From the NCBI GenBank assembly GCA_023382975.1, contig JAHDXO010000003.1, positions 108,632 through 172,631 on the forward strand: 64,000 nt of DNA, written 5' to 3'. A model generated the notes under the pieces. That model worked only from the letters and a program-made list of their open reading frames with translations. It did not search any database and was not told where the DNA came from. A program made the position numbers and the translations under genes. The stretch's first letter is position 1, and every line of letters begins with the position of its first letter. Of this stretch, positions 35,855-45,279 are shown one piece after another. The stretch is from Pirellulaceae bacterium (GTDB lineage: Bacteria; Planctomycetota; Planctomycetia; Pirellulales; Pirellulaceae).

Positions 35855-36916
35855 ATGTCTCTGGCGCATTGGGATGGATTCAAGATGGCTCGAATCGGGA
35901 TACAACCGTTGTCACAGATGCTGCACCGGGTCGGCACATCGATTCATGCGGGAGTCGATCTCCGCGGTATCTGGGACAAGGAAGCGCTGCGCGGTTCGCT
36001 GGGTTACCGGCAGCAGGCGGCGCTGGTGCGCGACCGGATCGTCGCGGGGGATACGTTGGCCGAGGCGTTGGGGGCTTGCGGCGACTATTTCCCCTCGCTG
36101 GTCCGCGACCTGATCGACGTGGGCGAGAAGACGGGGCGGTTGGACGAAGTCCTGCTCGGCTTGTCGCAGCACTACGGGCACTTGATGTCCTTGCGGCGGA
36201 CGTTCCTGATCGGGATCGCCTGGCCGGCGCTGCAGTTGGTGATGGCGCTGGGCGTGATCGGACTGCTGATCTACGTGCTGGGCATGATCGGCAGCGGACC
36301 GAGCGGCGAGCCGACGGATATCCTCGGATTCGGGCTGGTGGGCGGCAGCGGACTAGCGATCTATGTGATGCTCGTCGGCTTGGTTTTTGGCGGCGCGGCG
36401 CTGGCCGGGACCGCGCTGCTGCGAGGCTGGTTCGGCCCCGCGCCGTTGCAGGTGGCAATGCAAATTCCAGTGGTTGGTGGATACTTGCGGACCAGTGCCT
36501 TGAGCCGCTTTGCGTGGACACTTTCCTTGACCCTGGACGCCGGCCTGGACGCCCGCCGCGCGATGCAGTTGTCGCTGCGGAGTACCCAGAACCCGTTCTA
36601 CATGTCAACGGTCGACGCGGTGGACCAAGCGATCCTGCAAGGCCGCGAGTTCCACGAGTCGCTACGGGCGACGAGCATGTTTCCCGACGACTTCCTGGAT
36701 TCGCTCGAAAACGCGGAGATCGCCGGCACGCCCGGCGAGACGATGGGCCGACTGGCGGAGGAATACCGGGTGCGGGCGACGAACGCGGCAGCCGGCCTGA
36801 CGATGGCAGCCACCGTCGCCGTCTGGGTCATGGTGGCGGGCTTCATCATCATGATGATCTTCCGACTCGCCTTTTTCTATCTCAATACGCTGAACGACGC
36901 CTTGAAAGGGTTCTAG
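35855..36916 (+). CDS. Type II secretion system F-domain membrane protein
   Basis: A 353-residue protein with two T2SF repeats. The first (~20-140) has LADALGA-like GDTLAEALGACGDYFPSLVRDLIDVGEKTGRLDE. The second (~215-340) has LSLTLDAGLDARRAMQLSL and FPDDFLDSLENAEIAGTPGE. Membrane segments flank each (LVMALGVIGLLIYVLGM, MAATVAVWVMVAGFIIMMIF). GspF/PilC proteins are inner-membrane platforms for pseudopilus assembly. Here it is alone, without GspE, GspD or pilins next to it. Its stop overlaps the end of the convergent aminotransferase by 4 bp. Confidence 0.88.
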   Translation: MSLAHWDGFKMARIGIQPLSQMLHRVGTSIHAGVDLRGIWDKEALRGSLGYRQQAALVRDRIVAGDTLAEALGACGDYFPSLVRDLIDVGEKTGRLDEVLLGLSQHYGHLMSLRRTFLIGIAWPALQLVMALGVIGLLIYVLGMIGSGPSGEPTDILGFGLVGGSGLAIYVMLVGLVFGGAALAGTALLRGWFGPAPLQVAMQIPVVGGYLRTSALSRFAWTLSLTLDAGLDARRAMQLSLRSTQNPFYMSTVDAVDQAILQGREFHESLRATSMFPDDFLDSLENAEIAGTPGETMGRLAEEYRVRATNAAAGLTMAATVAVWVMVAGFIIMMIFRLAFFYLNTLNDALKGF

Positions 36917-37839
36917 CGGTGTCGGAATCGTGCGGCCTGGGCGGCGATGTCGAGTCCCACCAGTTCGCTCCAGGCGTTCAATAGTCGACGGCAGATTTCC
37001 CCTTGCTTTCCGCCGCCGATCGGCTGACCGTCCAGTTCGGTCACTGGCCAGACGCACGGACTGGTGCTGCATAGCATGGCCTCGTCCGCGCATCGCACAT
37101 CGTCAACCGTCAGATCGCGGTGATGGAAGCCGATGCCCAGACGATCCGCCACTTCGCCGATGACGCCGACACTGACGCCGGGCAGAATCTTCTCTTGCGG
37201 CGGCGAAATGATGCCTTCGTCCCGGCGAAACAGAATGAGATTGGCGGTCGAGGCCTCCAACACGTGGTCGTCATGATCCAGCATCAATGCCCGAGCCGAC
37301 GCTTGAATGCGGCGCGCCTGCAAGTCGGCCAAGTAGTAGTGCATCCGGCTGCGGCATTTCAATTCCGGCGGCCAACAGTCGGCGGGAACTTGGCGAACGC
37401 GACTGACCACCAGCGACTGACCGCCCGCGTACTTGTCGGCCCACAGACGGAACGGCAGCGGATAGGTGTGCATGCAGACCAGGGGGCCCTGACAGCCGTC
37501 GCGCCGCGCCACCTCGGCCATCGTCGAATACGGACCGGGCGTGACAAAGATCGACATGCCCAGATCGTCGTCCGGATCCAGCAGGGCATGATTGCGAGCG
37601 GCCAATTCCCGAGCCGCATCGCCCAACAGAGCCAAGTCGATGCCGGGGTTGACGTCGATGATTTGCAGCGAGTGACTCAGGCGGAGCAGGTGTTTTTCGA
37701 GCCGGAATAGATGCCCGCGGAAGGTTCGCACCTGCTCGGCCACCGTCACTCCCATCACGAACCCGGCGTCGTACACCGGCACCGTCGCCTCGGACGCCAG
37801 CACGAACCTGCCGTTGACGAATGCGAATTCCATGGTCAT
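36913..37839 (-). CDS. Class IV (branched-chain/D-amino-acid type) aminotransferase
   Basis: A 308-residue PLP enzyme of fold type IV. N-terminal FVNGRFVLASEATVPVYDAGF and VAEQVRTFRGHLFRLEKHL are typical. The catalytic Lys is probably in ELKCRSRMHYYLADLQ, and the cofactor-binding end has VLEASTANLILF and GVSVGVIGEVADRLGI. The family includes BCAT, D-alanine aminotransferase and aminodeoxychorismate lyase; sequence alone does not settle which. It is convergent with the T2SF gene. Confidence 0.9.
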   Translation of the reverse strand: MTMEFAFVNGRFVLASEATVPVYDAGFVMGVTVAEQVRTFRGHLFRLEKHLLRLSHSLQIIDVNPGIDLALLGDAARELAARNHALLDPDDDLGMSIFVTPGPYSTMAEVARRDGCQGPLVCMHTYPLPFRLWADKYAGGQSLVVSRVRQVPADCWPPELKCRSRMHYYLADLQARRIQASARALMLDHDDHVLEASTANLILFRRDEGIISPPQEKILPGVSVGVIGEVADRLGIGFHHRDLTVDDVRCADEAMLCSTSPCVWPVTELDGQPIGGGKQGEICRRLLNAWSELVGLDIAAQAARFRHR

Positions 37840-37878
37840 GTTCTAGGCCGCTTTGTCATGCAAATCGATAGTTCGACT

Positions 37879-38011
37879 GTCTCACTTCGGCAGAATTGCG
37901 ACGGTATCTGGAGAGCGGTGGGTGTTAGCCCACCGGTTTTCCCCAACATTCACGTGCCAGCAGCATCGGAGCCGCTGGGCTAACGCCTCACCGCTCGCCG
38001 AAGTGAGAGAG
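37879..38011. repeat. Nested inverted-repeat element
   Basis: Outer arms TCTCACTTCGGC (37879) and GCCGAAGTGAGAGA (ending at 38011) pair. Inside, GAGCGGTGGGTGTTAGCCCA pairs with TGGGCTAACGCCTCACCGCT. The whole ~133 bp can fold as one long hairpin. It fills the gap between the aminotransferase start and the large propeller gene. The GGTGGG-TTAGCCCA module is like mobile palindromes that I associate with planctomycete intergenic DNA. Confidence 0.8.
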
Positions 38012-38133
38012 TCGGAACAGTATAACGGCGCGTCAAGCGGCCACCAAGGTCGGGGTTGGTCTTCGCGACACGATTTCCTATCTTGGTGACTTGACCTTGC
38101 ATTGATTCTTGTCGGAAACGGAGGATGACAGAC

Positions 38134-41100
38134 GTGAGAACGAGGATGTGGCGTTTCGATTTACCGGCGATCGCGGCGTGGCTGGTCTTGGTGTCCGGCG
38201 TCCAAGGCGATTCATGGCCGGCGTATCAGCGGGACGCGCGTCGCTCGGCGGTCAGCGAACAAGAACTCACGCTGCCTCTGGCGATCGCCTGGATCCACAG
38301 CGGTCCGCGTCCGCAACCGGCTTGGCCGGAACCGGGGCGTACGCCTCATCCACTGGATTTCGACGGTGCCGATCAGCCGGTCGCCGCGGAGGGAATGGTG
38401 TTCTTCGGTTCCTCGTCGGACGACACGCTGTATGCCTTGCGAGCGACGGACGGTTCGATCGGCTGGACGTTTACCGCCGATGGGCCGATCCGCTTCGCGC
38501 CGCAGATTTCCGAGGGACGGTGCTTTTTTGCCAGCGATGACGGCCGGGTCTACTGTCTGGACGCGGGCACGGGCGAGGAAATCTGGAGGTTTCAAGCCGT
38601 GCCTGAAAACCGCATGGTGGCGGGAAACGGTCGCATGATCTCGCGCTGGCCGTGCCGCAGCGGCGTGCTGGTCCTGGACGGGACGGTCTATGCCACGGCG
38701 GGAATGTGGCCTTCCGAAGGCGTTTACTACTACGCCCTGGACGCGGCGGACGGACGGGTTAAGTGGTGTCAGGACACGCTCAACGCTCTCTATCTGGCCT
38801 ATCCGCACGACGGTCTGTCGTTTGGCGGCCCGACTCCGCAAGGTTACTTGCTCAGCGACGGCGAAGTGCTGGTCGTGCCCACCGGCCACAGCGCGCCGGC
38901 CGTGCTGGATGCGAAGACCGGGCAGTTCCTGCATTGGCGGCAGCAGTCGCCCGGTTCGACGTGGGCCAGTCTGGGCGACGGCTTTGTCATGGTTTCGGGC
39001 CGAGGCTGGCAGCCGGACCAGGAAGTGCGGTTGGGCGAAGCACCGCTGTTTCTCGGCGACGGCGTCGCGTTCTACGATCTGGCCACCGGCGAGGTGACGG
39101 GCGACGCGGTGTGGCGCAGCTACGACCGGCTGCCCGGCAGCGTGCGGCACGGACGGGAACGCTGGCGAGGCCAAGTTTCTCCATTGGGCGGACGCGAGCG
39201 AGCGGTGCTGGCCGGCGATCGGCTGTACGCCTCGGGAATGGGCGTGGTCGAGGCACTCGATCGCACCGGCGACAAGCTCGAACGGCGCTGGATGATCGAG
39301 CATCCGCGCGCGTACGCCCTGGCAGTGGCCGGCGATCTGCTGCTGGTTGGCAGCGACCGCTGCGTTTCGGTGATCGATAGCTCGGACGGACGAGTGCGTT
39401 GGCGCGGGAGTGTGAACGGTCAGGCGCGCGGGCTGGCCATCGCCGATGGTCGGTTGGTCGTCACCACCGACCGCGGGACAGTGTACGCGTTTGCCGCCGG
39501 TTCGGACGATGCGAAGGTCGAATCGTCCCGTGTCGAATCCTCGCGTCCGTCTCTCGCCACGCCCACCGGCTTTGCGTTGGTCGTCGGCAGCTCGGATGTG
39601 CGTCTGGCTCGTGAGTTGGCTGCCGATTCGCAGCAGCACGTCATCTGTCTGCTGCCCGCTGCGGAAGTGGCGGAAGCTCGTCGGTCCCTGTTGGGACGGG
39701 GCTACGGTCGCTCGATCGTCGTTCATCCGATTCCAGACGACGGTGTGCTGCCCTACGCGGATTACTTCGCCAACCGGATCGTGGTCGCGGGCGATTCGTG
39801 CGGCGTCCGCCCCGACGAACTGGTCCGAGTCCTGCACCCCTGTACCGGCACACTGCGGTTGGCCGGTATGAACCCCGGCGACATCGCGGCTTTTGCGAGG
39901 CAAGCAGGAATCCTGGCCGGCGAATTGCAGGGCGACTCGATCCGCCGCGGACCGCTGCCAGGCGCTTTCGATTGGGATTCGACCGACGAAGTCGATCAGC
40001 GGTTGAAGTGGCCGCTGGAACTGCTCTGGTTCGGCGGGCCGGGAGGCCAACGAACAATGGCCCGGCATCGTCAGGAGTTGCCGCCGTCGGTGGCCGCCTT
40101 CGGCCGCGTGTTGGTTCCGGGCGAAGGGTTCGTCACGGCGGTCGATGCCTACAACGGCTTGGAACTTTGGTCGCGGCGGGCAACGGGCTTTCAATACGTA
40201 TCGGCGGATGCCCAAAACGCCTACATCAGCGTCGGCGGTCGTGTGATGCAATGCGACGCTCAAACGGGCCGACTGGACAAGGTGTTTGACGGCCGAGTCG
40301 AGCCGATCGTATTCTCGTTGCAGCAACCGTTGACGTTTCGCAGCGATGAGACGATCCCGCACCGAGGCGCGATCCATGTTGCCAAGACAGCGGATGAACT
40401 GGAAATCACGTTCGAGACGGTGACGCCCGAGCCAGACGACAAGGACTGCTGGACGTTGTGGTTCGACTTCCGCGAACGTGGCGCGCGGCTCACGCCATCG
40501 GGGCTCGGCGCATTTCCGATCGTGGTCAACACGGCGTCTGGCACGTTGCGGAAGTTCGCGGGCTTCGACGGTGCCGAGGTGCCCGATGTCACGCTGGACC
40601 GGGTCGGCCAGTCGCTGCGGCTGAGAATTCCGTTCGACGAGATTCGCCGCTTGACAGGCCAGATGCCCCCCGACTTCGACATGTCCGCCGAACTGGCTTT
40701 ATACCAGGACTTTCAGGTCCGCCTTCGCAGCCGCCCGTTGACCGACGGTCGCGACGCTTGGCGCAGCGGCACGGCCACCTTTGTACTCGACGGTCCGGCG
40801 AACGAAGCGGCGTCGCCGCTGGCCCAGGTTCCGCAGGCGGAGCGAAGCGAGTTGCCGGCGCACGCACAGGGCTGGGGGCGTATGCCCTTGCATGTGCGGC
40901 ACGACGGCAACATCCCGCGGGCGCCGCTGGCGTTCCAGACGGCGCCGTCGCTCGGCGAGCGCATTCAGCCGATTACGGGCGAGACCAGTCTGCGTTGCTA
41001 TCTCCGCGGATACGGCTGCAGCGGCACGATCGCTTCGGCGACGATGGACTTTTTCCGCTCGGGCACCATTGGCATGTACGATCTGGCGGACGACAGCGGC

Positions 41101-43110
41101 ATGCGCAACTTTGCCGGAGTGCGTCCCGGCTGCCGCATCACGCTACTGCCGGCCTTGGGCGTGTTGTTTTCCGCCGAGGGCGTGGGCGACTGCTTCTGCC
41201 CGTACAATTTCTCGACTTCGTTGGCGTTGGCGCCCGCGCGGCGGCAGCGCAACGAGGACTGGGCGCTGTTCGTCGATCGGATCCGCATCGCGCCCATGCA
41301 GCACCTGGCGCTGAACCTCGGCGCGCCAGGCGATCGTCGCGACGGCGACTGCGTCTTGTGGCTGGGCTACCCCCGCCAGCCGCTGATGTTTGCCACTGGC
41401 GGATCGTTCGGCCCTCAGCCGCATGCCTTCGGTTTGCCCATCGCTTTGGAGTACCAAGCCGAGGGCCAACCGGTCCGCGTGAATGCCGATCGGGTCCGTT
41501 TCGAGGGCAGCCAACGGCCCTGGCTCGACGCCTCGGCGGCAATGGGCATCGCGAGACTGTCGCTGGGCTTGACCTACAACGAACCGAAGTCGACCTGCTT
41601 GGCGCTGCCGGCCGCCACGCTGCCGCAGCTTGACGGGTCGCTCGGCGACGCGGCCTGGACAGGCGAGCCGGGCGTGCCGGTTGCCGTCGAACCGCGGACT
41701 GCCACGGACCGCGGACGTGTGCGAGTGCGTTTCGACGACGAGCATCTGTACTTCGCCTACGAGCAACAGCCGATTGTGGACCGTCGAGGCACGGTGGCGC
41801 CTTGGGCCGGGACTGCGTTCGATGTTTGGCTCAAGGATACCGCCGCAGCGGTGTACGCCCAGTTCCGTGTGACCGCCCAGGGCGAGAAGACTAGCAGCAG
41901 CATCCGCGGCGCGATCGACGTACCGAGACTGACGAACATGACGATCGATGGCCGCGCGGACGATTGGGACGGGCAGGGCCTGGAACTGCAACTGAGCGAG
42001 GGGCGTGGGACGATGCGATTGGGCTGGACGCCACTGGGGTTGGCGATGGTGCTGCGATGGACGCAGCCAGCGTCGGACCAACCCGCATCCGGGCTGCGCG
42101 TCCAGTTGGCCAATCTCCAGTCGCCGGCGCTGGTCGAAACCGTCATTCACGCGGGTTCGCCGACGGTTGCGATGTTGCGAGCGGCGATCGGTAGTCCACG
42201 CCGCGATGCCGCCGGTTCAATCGATCAGCCAACAACGCCATCGGCCGCGTCTTCCCCATTGGTTGACGACTCGGACCCGGCCCTGATGCCGTTGGAAGCC
42301 TTCCGCAAATCGGAGCCACTCGCGGCGCCGCTGTTCATCCGCACCGACCAGCACGAGCAGACGGTCGAGGCGCTGGTTCCGATGGACACCTTGGGATTGA
42401 AGCCGGTCGTTGGCGCGACGGCCGGACTGCAAGTCGTCGCCTACGATCCCGCCGCGGTCGACCTGAACATCACCAGCGGCGCCGGCGCGAGGCGATCGAT
42501 GTTCCGCAGCGGCAGCGTGTTGTCGCTGGTGTTGGCCGATGCGGTCGAGTCCGCGGCGCCGCTGCGTTCGACGGCTCCGAAGCGGGAATGGTTCGGCTCG
42601 CTCGACGTCTTTCCTGCGCCGCCCCGAGAGATGGCGGTTGAGCAGTGGTCCGCCGCGATCGTTGTCGACGAGCAATCATTCCGCGCGGAGGTCGCGATCC
42701 CGATCGACGTGCTGCGATCCGCCGGGCTGTCGCCCGACCGCTTGGTGGCCATGTTCCAAACGCCCGTCCAGCCCCCGATCAATCTGGACGGATTGTACAA
42801 CGCGTTCGCCGCTCGCGCGGTGCGAGTCCATCTGGGGCAGCTTCCGCCGGAGTCGGCCGAGTATGCCGTCCGGCTGCATTTCGCCGAGTTGGAGGACAAG
42901 CAACCGGGCGAGCGGGTCTTCGACATCCGGCTGCAAGGCCAGACGGTAGCGACCTCGGTCGACATCGTCCGCGACGCGGGCGGCCCTCGCCGTCCGCTGG
43001 TCCGAACCTTTGCCGTGAGCGCGGAAGGCGAGATCGTGATCGAGTTCCTCCCGCAGACCGGCCAGCCGCTGTTGAACGGCCTGGAACTCATCCGCAAGTC
43101 GCCCGATTGA
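38134..43110 (+). CDS. Giant secreted PQQ-like beta-propeller protein with CBM9-like and malectin-like domains
   Basis: About 1658 residues with a signal peptide (LPAIAAWLVLVSGVQG). Residues ~25-460 hold PQQ/quinoprotein propeller repeats (e.g. GSSSDDTLYALRATDGSIGW, GRVYCLDAGTGEEIWRF). Around 480-620 is a Rossmann-like segment (LPYADYFANRIV), then more propeller blades (FVTAVDAYNGLELWSR). CBM9-like parts follow, e.g. RVRVRFDDEHLYFAYEQQP, and the last ~110 residues are malectin-like (YAVRLHFAELEDKQPGERVF, LLNGLELIRK). The protein likely acts outside the cytoplasm on or with carbohydrate; whether it binds PQQ is unknown. GTG at 38134 has GGAGG nine bases upstream. The ATG at 38125 directly abuts that site, so it is less likely. 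Confidence 0.85.
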   Translation: MRTRMWRFDLPAIAAWLVLVSGVQGDSWPAYQRDARRSAVSEQELTLPLAIAWIHSGPRPQPAWPEPGRTPHPLDFDGADQPVAAEGMVFFGSSSDDTLYALRATDGSIGWTFTADGPIRFAPQISEGRCFFASDDGRVYCLDAGTGEEIWRFQAVPENRMVAGNGRMISRWPCRSGVLVLDGTVYATAGMWPSEGVYYYALDAADGRVKWCQDTLNALYLAYPHDGLSFGGPTPQGYLLSDGEVLVVPTGHSAPAVLDAKTGQFLHWRQQSPGSTWASLGDGFVMVSGRGWQPDQEVRLGEAPLFLGDGVAFYDLATGEVTGDAVWRSYDRLPGSVRHGRERWRGQVSPLGGRERAVLAGDRLYASGMGVVEALDRTGDKLERRWMIEHPRAYALAVAGDLLLVGSDRCVSVIDSSDGRVRWRGSVNGQARGLAIADGRLVVTTDRGTVYAFAAGSDDAKVESSRVESSRPSLATPTGFALVVGSSDVRLARELAADSQQHVICLLPAAEVAEARRSLLGRGYGRSIVVHPIPDDGVLPYADYFANRIVVAGDSCGVRPDELVRVLHPCTGTLRLAGMNPGDIAAFARQAGILAGELQGDSIRRGPLPGAFDWDSTDEVDQRLKWPLELLWFGGPGGQRTMARHRQELPPSVAAFGRVLVPGEGFVTAVDAYNGLELWSRRATGFQYVSADAQNAYISVGGRVMQCDAQTGRLDKVFDGRVEPIVFSLQQPLTFRSDETIPHRGAIHVAKTADELEITFETVTPEPDDKDCWTLWFDFRERGARLTPSGLGAFPIVVNTASGTLRKFAGFDGAEVPDVTLDRVGQSLRLRIPFDEIRRLTGQMPPDFDMSAELALYQDFQVRLRSRPLTDGRDAWRSGTATFVLDGPANEAASPLAQVPQAERSELPAHAQGWGRMPLHVRHDGNIPRAPLAFQTAPSLGERIQPITGETSLRCYLRGYGCSGTIASATMDFFRSGTIGMYDLADDSGMRNFAGVRPGCRITLLPALGVLFSAEGVGDCFCPYNFSTSLALAPARRQRNEDWALFVDRIRIAPMQHLALNLGAPGDRRDGDCVLWLGYPRQPLMFATGGSFGPQPHAFGLPIALEYQAEGQPVRVNADRVRFEGSQRPWLDASAAMGIARLSLGLTYNEPKSTCLALPAATLPQLDGSLGDAAWTGEPGVPVAVEPRTATDRGRVRVRFDDEHLYFAYEQQPIVDRRGTVAPWAGTAFDVWLKDTAAAVYAQFRVTAQGEKTSSSIRGAIDVPRLTNMTIDGRADDWDGQGLELQLSEGRGTMRLGWTPLGLAMVLRWTQPASDQPASGLRVQLANLQSPALVETVIHAGSPTVAMLRAAIGSPRRDAAGSIDQPTTPSAASSPLVDDSDPALMPLEAFRKSEPLAAPLFIRTDQHEQTVEALVPMDTLGLKPVVGATAGLQVVAYDPAAVDLNITSGAGARRSMFRSGSVLSLVLADAVESAAPLRSTAPKREWFGSLDVFPAPPREMAVEQWSAAIVVDEQSFRAEVAIPIDVLRSAGLSPDRLVAMFQTPVQPPINLDGLYNAFAARAVRVHLGQLPPESAEYAVRLHFAELEDKQPGERVFDIRLQGQTVATSVDIVRDAGGPRRPLVRTFAVSAEGEIVIEFLPQTGQPLLNGLELIRKSPD

Positions 43111-43142
43111 AAGCAACGGGGGCAGCAACGATTGCGAAATAG

Positions 43143-43250
43143 AGCCGCACCCCAAGTGGGTCGCGGGCGCCGAACGCGACTCGTGGTTGTAGCCGATGAA
43201 GTGTTTCGCACCGCACCCCAAGTGGGTCGCGGGTGCCGAACGCGACTCGA
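43143..43250. repeat. Two direct repeats of about 42 bp beside the sulfatase
   Basis: The sequence CCGCACCCCAAGTGGGTCGC followed by GGG(C/T)GCCGAACGCGACTCG occurs at ~43143-43184 and ~43211-43252 with one difference. Each contains the palindrome ACCCCAAGTGGGT-like core and CGAACGCGACTCG. They lie between the convergent propeller and sulfatase stops and may be a repeat family or terminator pair. Confidence 0.75.
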
Positions 43251-43310
43251 AACACAGGACCACGTCGCACTTCATCCCGTTCCGATCCGACGGACGACAG
43301 GAAGACCCCG

Positions 43311-44903
43311 TCACGGCTTGGGCTTTGCCTTGCGGGTCTGGCGGTGTCGCTGCAGGTCGGACCATTCCCAGACGCCGCAGCGTTTGGCCCAGGCCTGCCA
43401 ACTAGCGGCCAATTGTTCGACCTTCTCCGGATGCTTTGCGGCCAAGTCGATCCGCTCGGTCCGGTCGCTTTGCAGGTTGTACAACTCCCAAGACCCACCA
43501 CCTGGCTTGACCGCCTTCCAGTCGCCGATGCGCACGGCCTTGTTGCCTTGATGTTCCCAATACAAACCGTCGCGCGGTACGGGCTTGTTGTGAAACGCGG
43601 GCACCAGGCTACGACCTTCGCTCGGCAGCACGGCGCGGCCGCCGACTTCGGCGGGGTATTTCGCGCCGGCGACCTCGACCAGCGTGGGCATCAGATCGAT
43701 GATGTGGCCCGGCTGATGCCTTAGTTCACCACGGGCCGCGATTCCGGCCGGCCAGTGGACGACCAGCGGCGTCGCGATCCCGCCCTCGTACGTGTCCATC
43801 TTGTACTTCCGGAAAGGCGTGTCGGAAGCGTTGGCCCACTGGAGTCCGGCGCTGGCGTACGACAGCCCGGTGCCCAGCGGCGCGCCCGGTTCGCCGCGGC
43901 TGAACCCGCCCGGCCCGCCTTCGGCCGAGCAGCCGTTGTCGGACAGGAACAGGATCAGAGTGTTTTCGAATTGTCCCAACGCTTTGAGTCTTGCCACCAG
44001 TCGGCCGACGTTCTGGTCGATGCAGTCGATCTGCCCGGCAAAGATCTCCATGCGGTGGGCCAGATCGCTCTGGACTTCGGCGGGTGTTTCCGCCCACGAT
44101 TTGGCTTGCGGATCGCGCGGGCTGAGCACGCAGTCGGCCGGCACGATGCCCATCTCGAGCTGCCGCCGGAAGCGGGCCTCGCGCACGGCATCCCAGCCGA
44201 TATCGTAACGCGCTCGGTATTTGCGAATGTCTTCCGGCTTGGCCTGCAGCGGCCAATGCGGCGCGATGTGGGCCAGATAGAGAAAGAACGGTTGCCTCTT
44301 CTGCGACACGGCCTGGTCGATGAATCCCAGAGCTTGGTCGGTAAAGAAGTCCGTCACGTACAGATCGTCCGGCGGTTCGATGCGTTGGTCGTCCGCCACG
44401 AAGAACACCTCTTTGCGGATCTTCAAGGTATCCTTGAAGTACACGCCGCCCCCTGTGGGCGTACCCCAGAACCGGTCGAATCCGCGGTCCAGCGGCCATT
44501 GGCCTGGCGCCGAGCCAACATGCCACTTGCCCGCCGCCAGCGTCGTGTAGCCCGCCGCGCGGAGCGCTTCGCCCAGGGTCACGCAGCGGTCGTTCAGATA
44601 GCCCTGGTACGATGGGATGCCGTCGTCGCCGACCATGTGTCCGAGTCCCGCCTGGTGCGGATACAGCCCGGTCAACAATGCCGCGCGGGTCGGGCAGCAG
44701 CGCGCCGCGTTGTAGAACTGGGTGAACCGCAGCCCGCTGGCCGCCAGTGCGTCCAGGTTCGGCGTTTCGATCTCTCCGCCGTAGCACCCGATGTCGGAAT
44801 ATCCCATATCGTCGGCCAGGATCACAACGATATTCGGCGGCTCCGCGGCCGTGGAACCGAGCGGTACGAAGGCGAGAGCCAACAGCAAAAGCAATCGTTG
44901 CAT
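43311..44903 (-). CDS. Secreted formylglycine-dependent sulfatase
   Basis: A 530-residue protein with a signal peptide (RLLLLLALAFVPLGSTAA). Metal-binding NIVVILADDMGYSDIGCYGG is followed by the sulfatase signature CCPTRAALLTG, in which Cys69 of C-x-P-x-R would be converted to formylglycine. Also present are GYTTLAAGKWHVG, LAHIAPHWPL and LFLSDNGCSAEGG. It hydrolyses sulfate esters, probably of algal or host polysaccharides, in the periplasm or outside. Such sulfatases are abundant in planctomycetes. No anaerobic sulfatase-maturating enzyme or FGE is adjacent. Confidence 0.95.
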   Translation of the reverse strand: MQRLLLLLALAFVPLGSTAAEPPNIVVILADDMGYSDIGCYGGEIETPNLDALAASGLRFTQFYNAARCCPTRAALLTGLYPHQAGLGHMVGDDGIPSYQGYLNDRCVTLGEALRAAGYTTLAAGKWHVGSAPGQWPLDRGFDRFWGTPTGGGVYFKDTLKIRKEVFFVADDQRIEPPDDLYVTDFFTDQALGFIDQAVSQKRQPFFLYLAHIAPHWPLQAKPEDIRKYRARYDIGWDAVREARFRRQLEMGIVPADCVLSPRDPQAKSWAETPAEVQSDLAHRMEIFAGQIDCIDQNVGRLVARLKALGQFENTLILFLSDNGCSAEGGPGGFSRGEPGAPLGTGLSYASAGLQWANASDTPFRKYKMDTYEGGIATPLVVHWPAGIAARGELRHQPGHIIDLMPTLVEVAGAKYPAEVGGRAVLPSEGRSLVPAFHNKPVPRDGLYWEHQGNKAVRIGDWKAVKPGGGSWELYNLQSDRTERIDLAAKHPEKVEQLAASWQAWAKRCGVWEWSDLQRHRQTRKAKPKP

Positions 44904-45279
44904 GGGATGGGCCTTTCATTTCCAGACAGCCGATGGCGAGGCGAGCCTGCCAACACCGTCCGACTTGCGGGTCGGTCAATCGTCACGATGGATATCAAGC
45001 AAGATAAGGAATGGGCGTATCCGCCACAATCACCCCGGGTCGTCGGAAAGTCGATGCCGCAAGGTCTCTCTCGCGACAAAGCAGCCATGTCGCTACCTCG
45101 GCAGAGCAGCCGCGTGAAGATGCAGCAGGCGATGGCTCGCATCCGTCTTGACAACGCGATGCCGGTCGCCGTACGCTCAACCGGAACCAAGAACGCAAGT
45201 TCGGCGAGCTACCCCTCCCGTTGCGCCAAGACGGCGTCTATCTGGAAGACCTGCCGAACAAACCCAATTGAGGTGCGAC
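44904..45279. other. Gap of about 376 bp, no supported gene
   Basis: Between the divergent sulfatase and ankyrin genes. It contains a short frame ending at 45270 (FGELPLPLRQDGVYLEDLPN) that looks protein-like but has no start and no family I know; it may be a relic. It should also hold the promoters of both genes. Confidence 0.4.

Noticed and set aside
38212..40377. A 721-codon antisense frame inside the propeller gene
   Set aside because: It is antisense to conserved propeller repeats and has no domain of its own.
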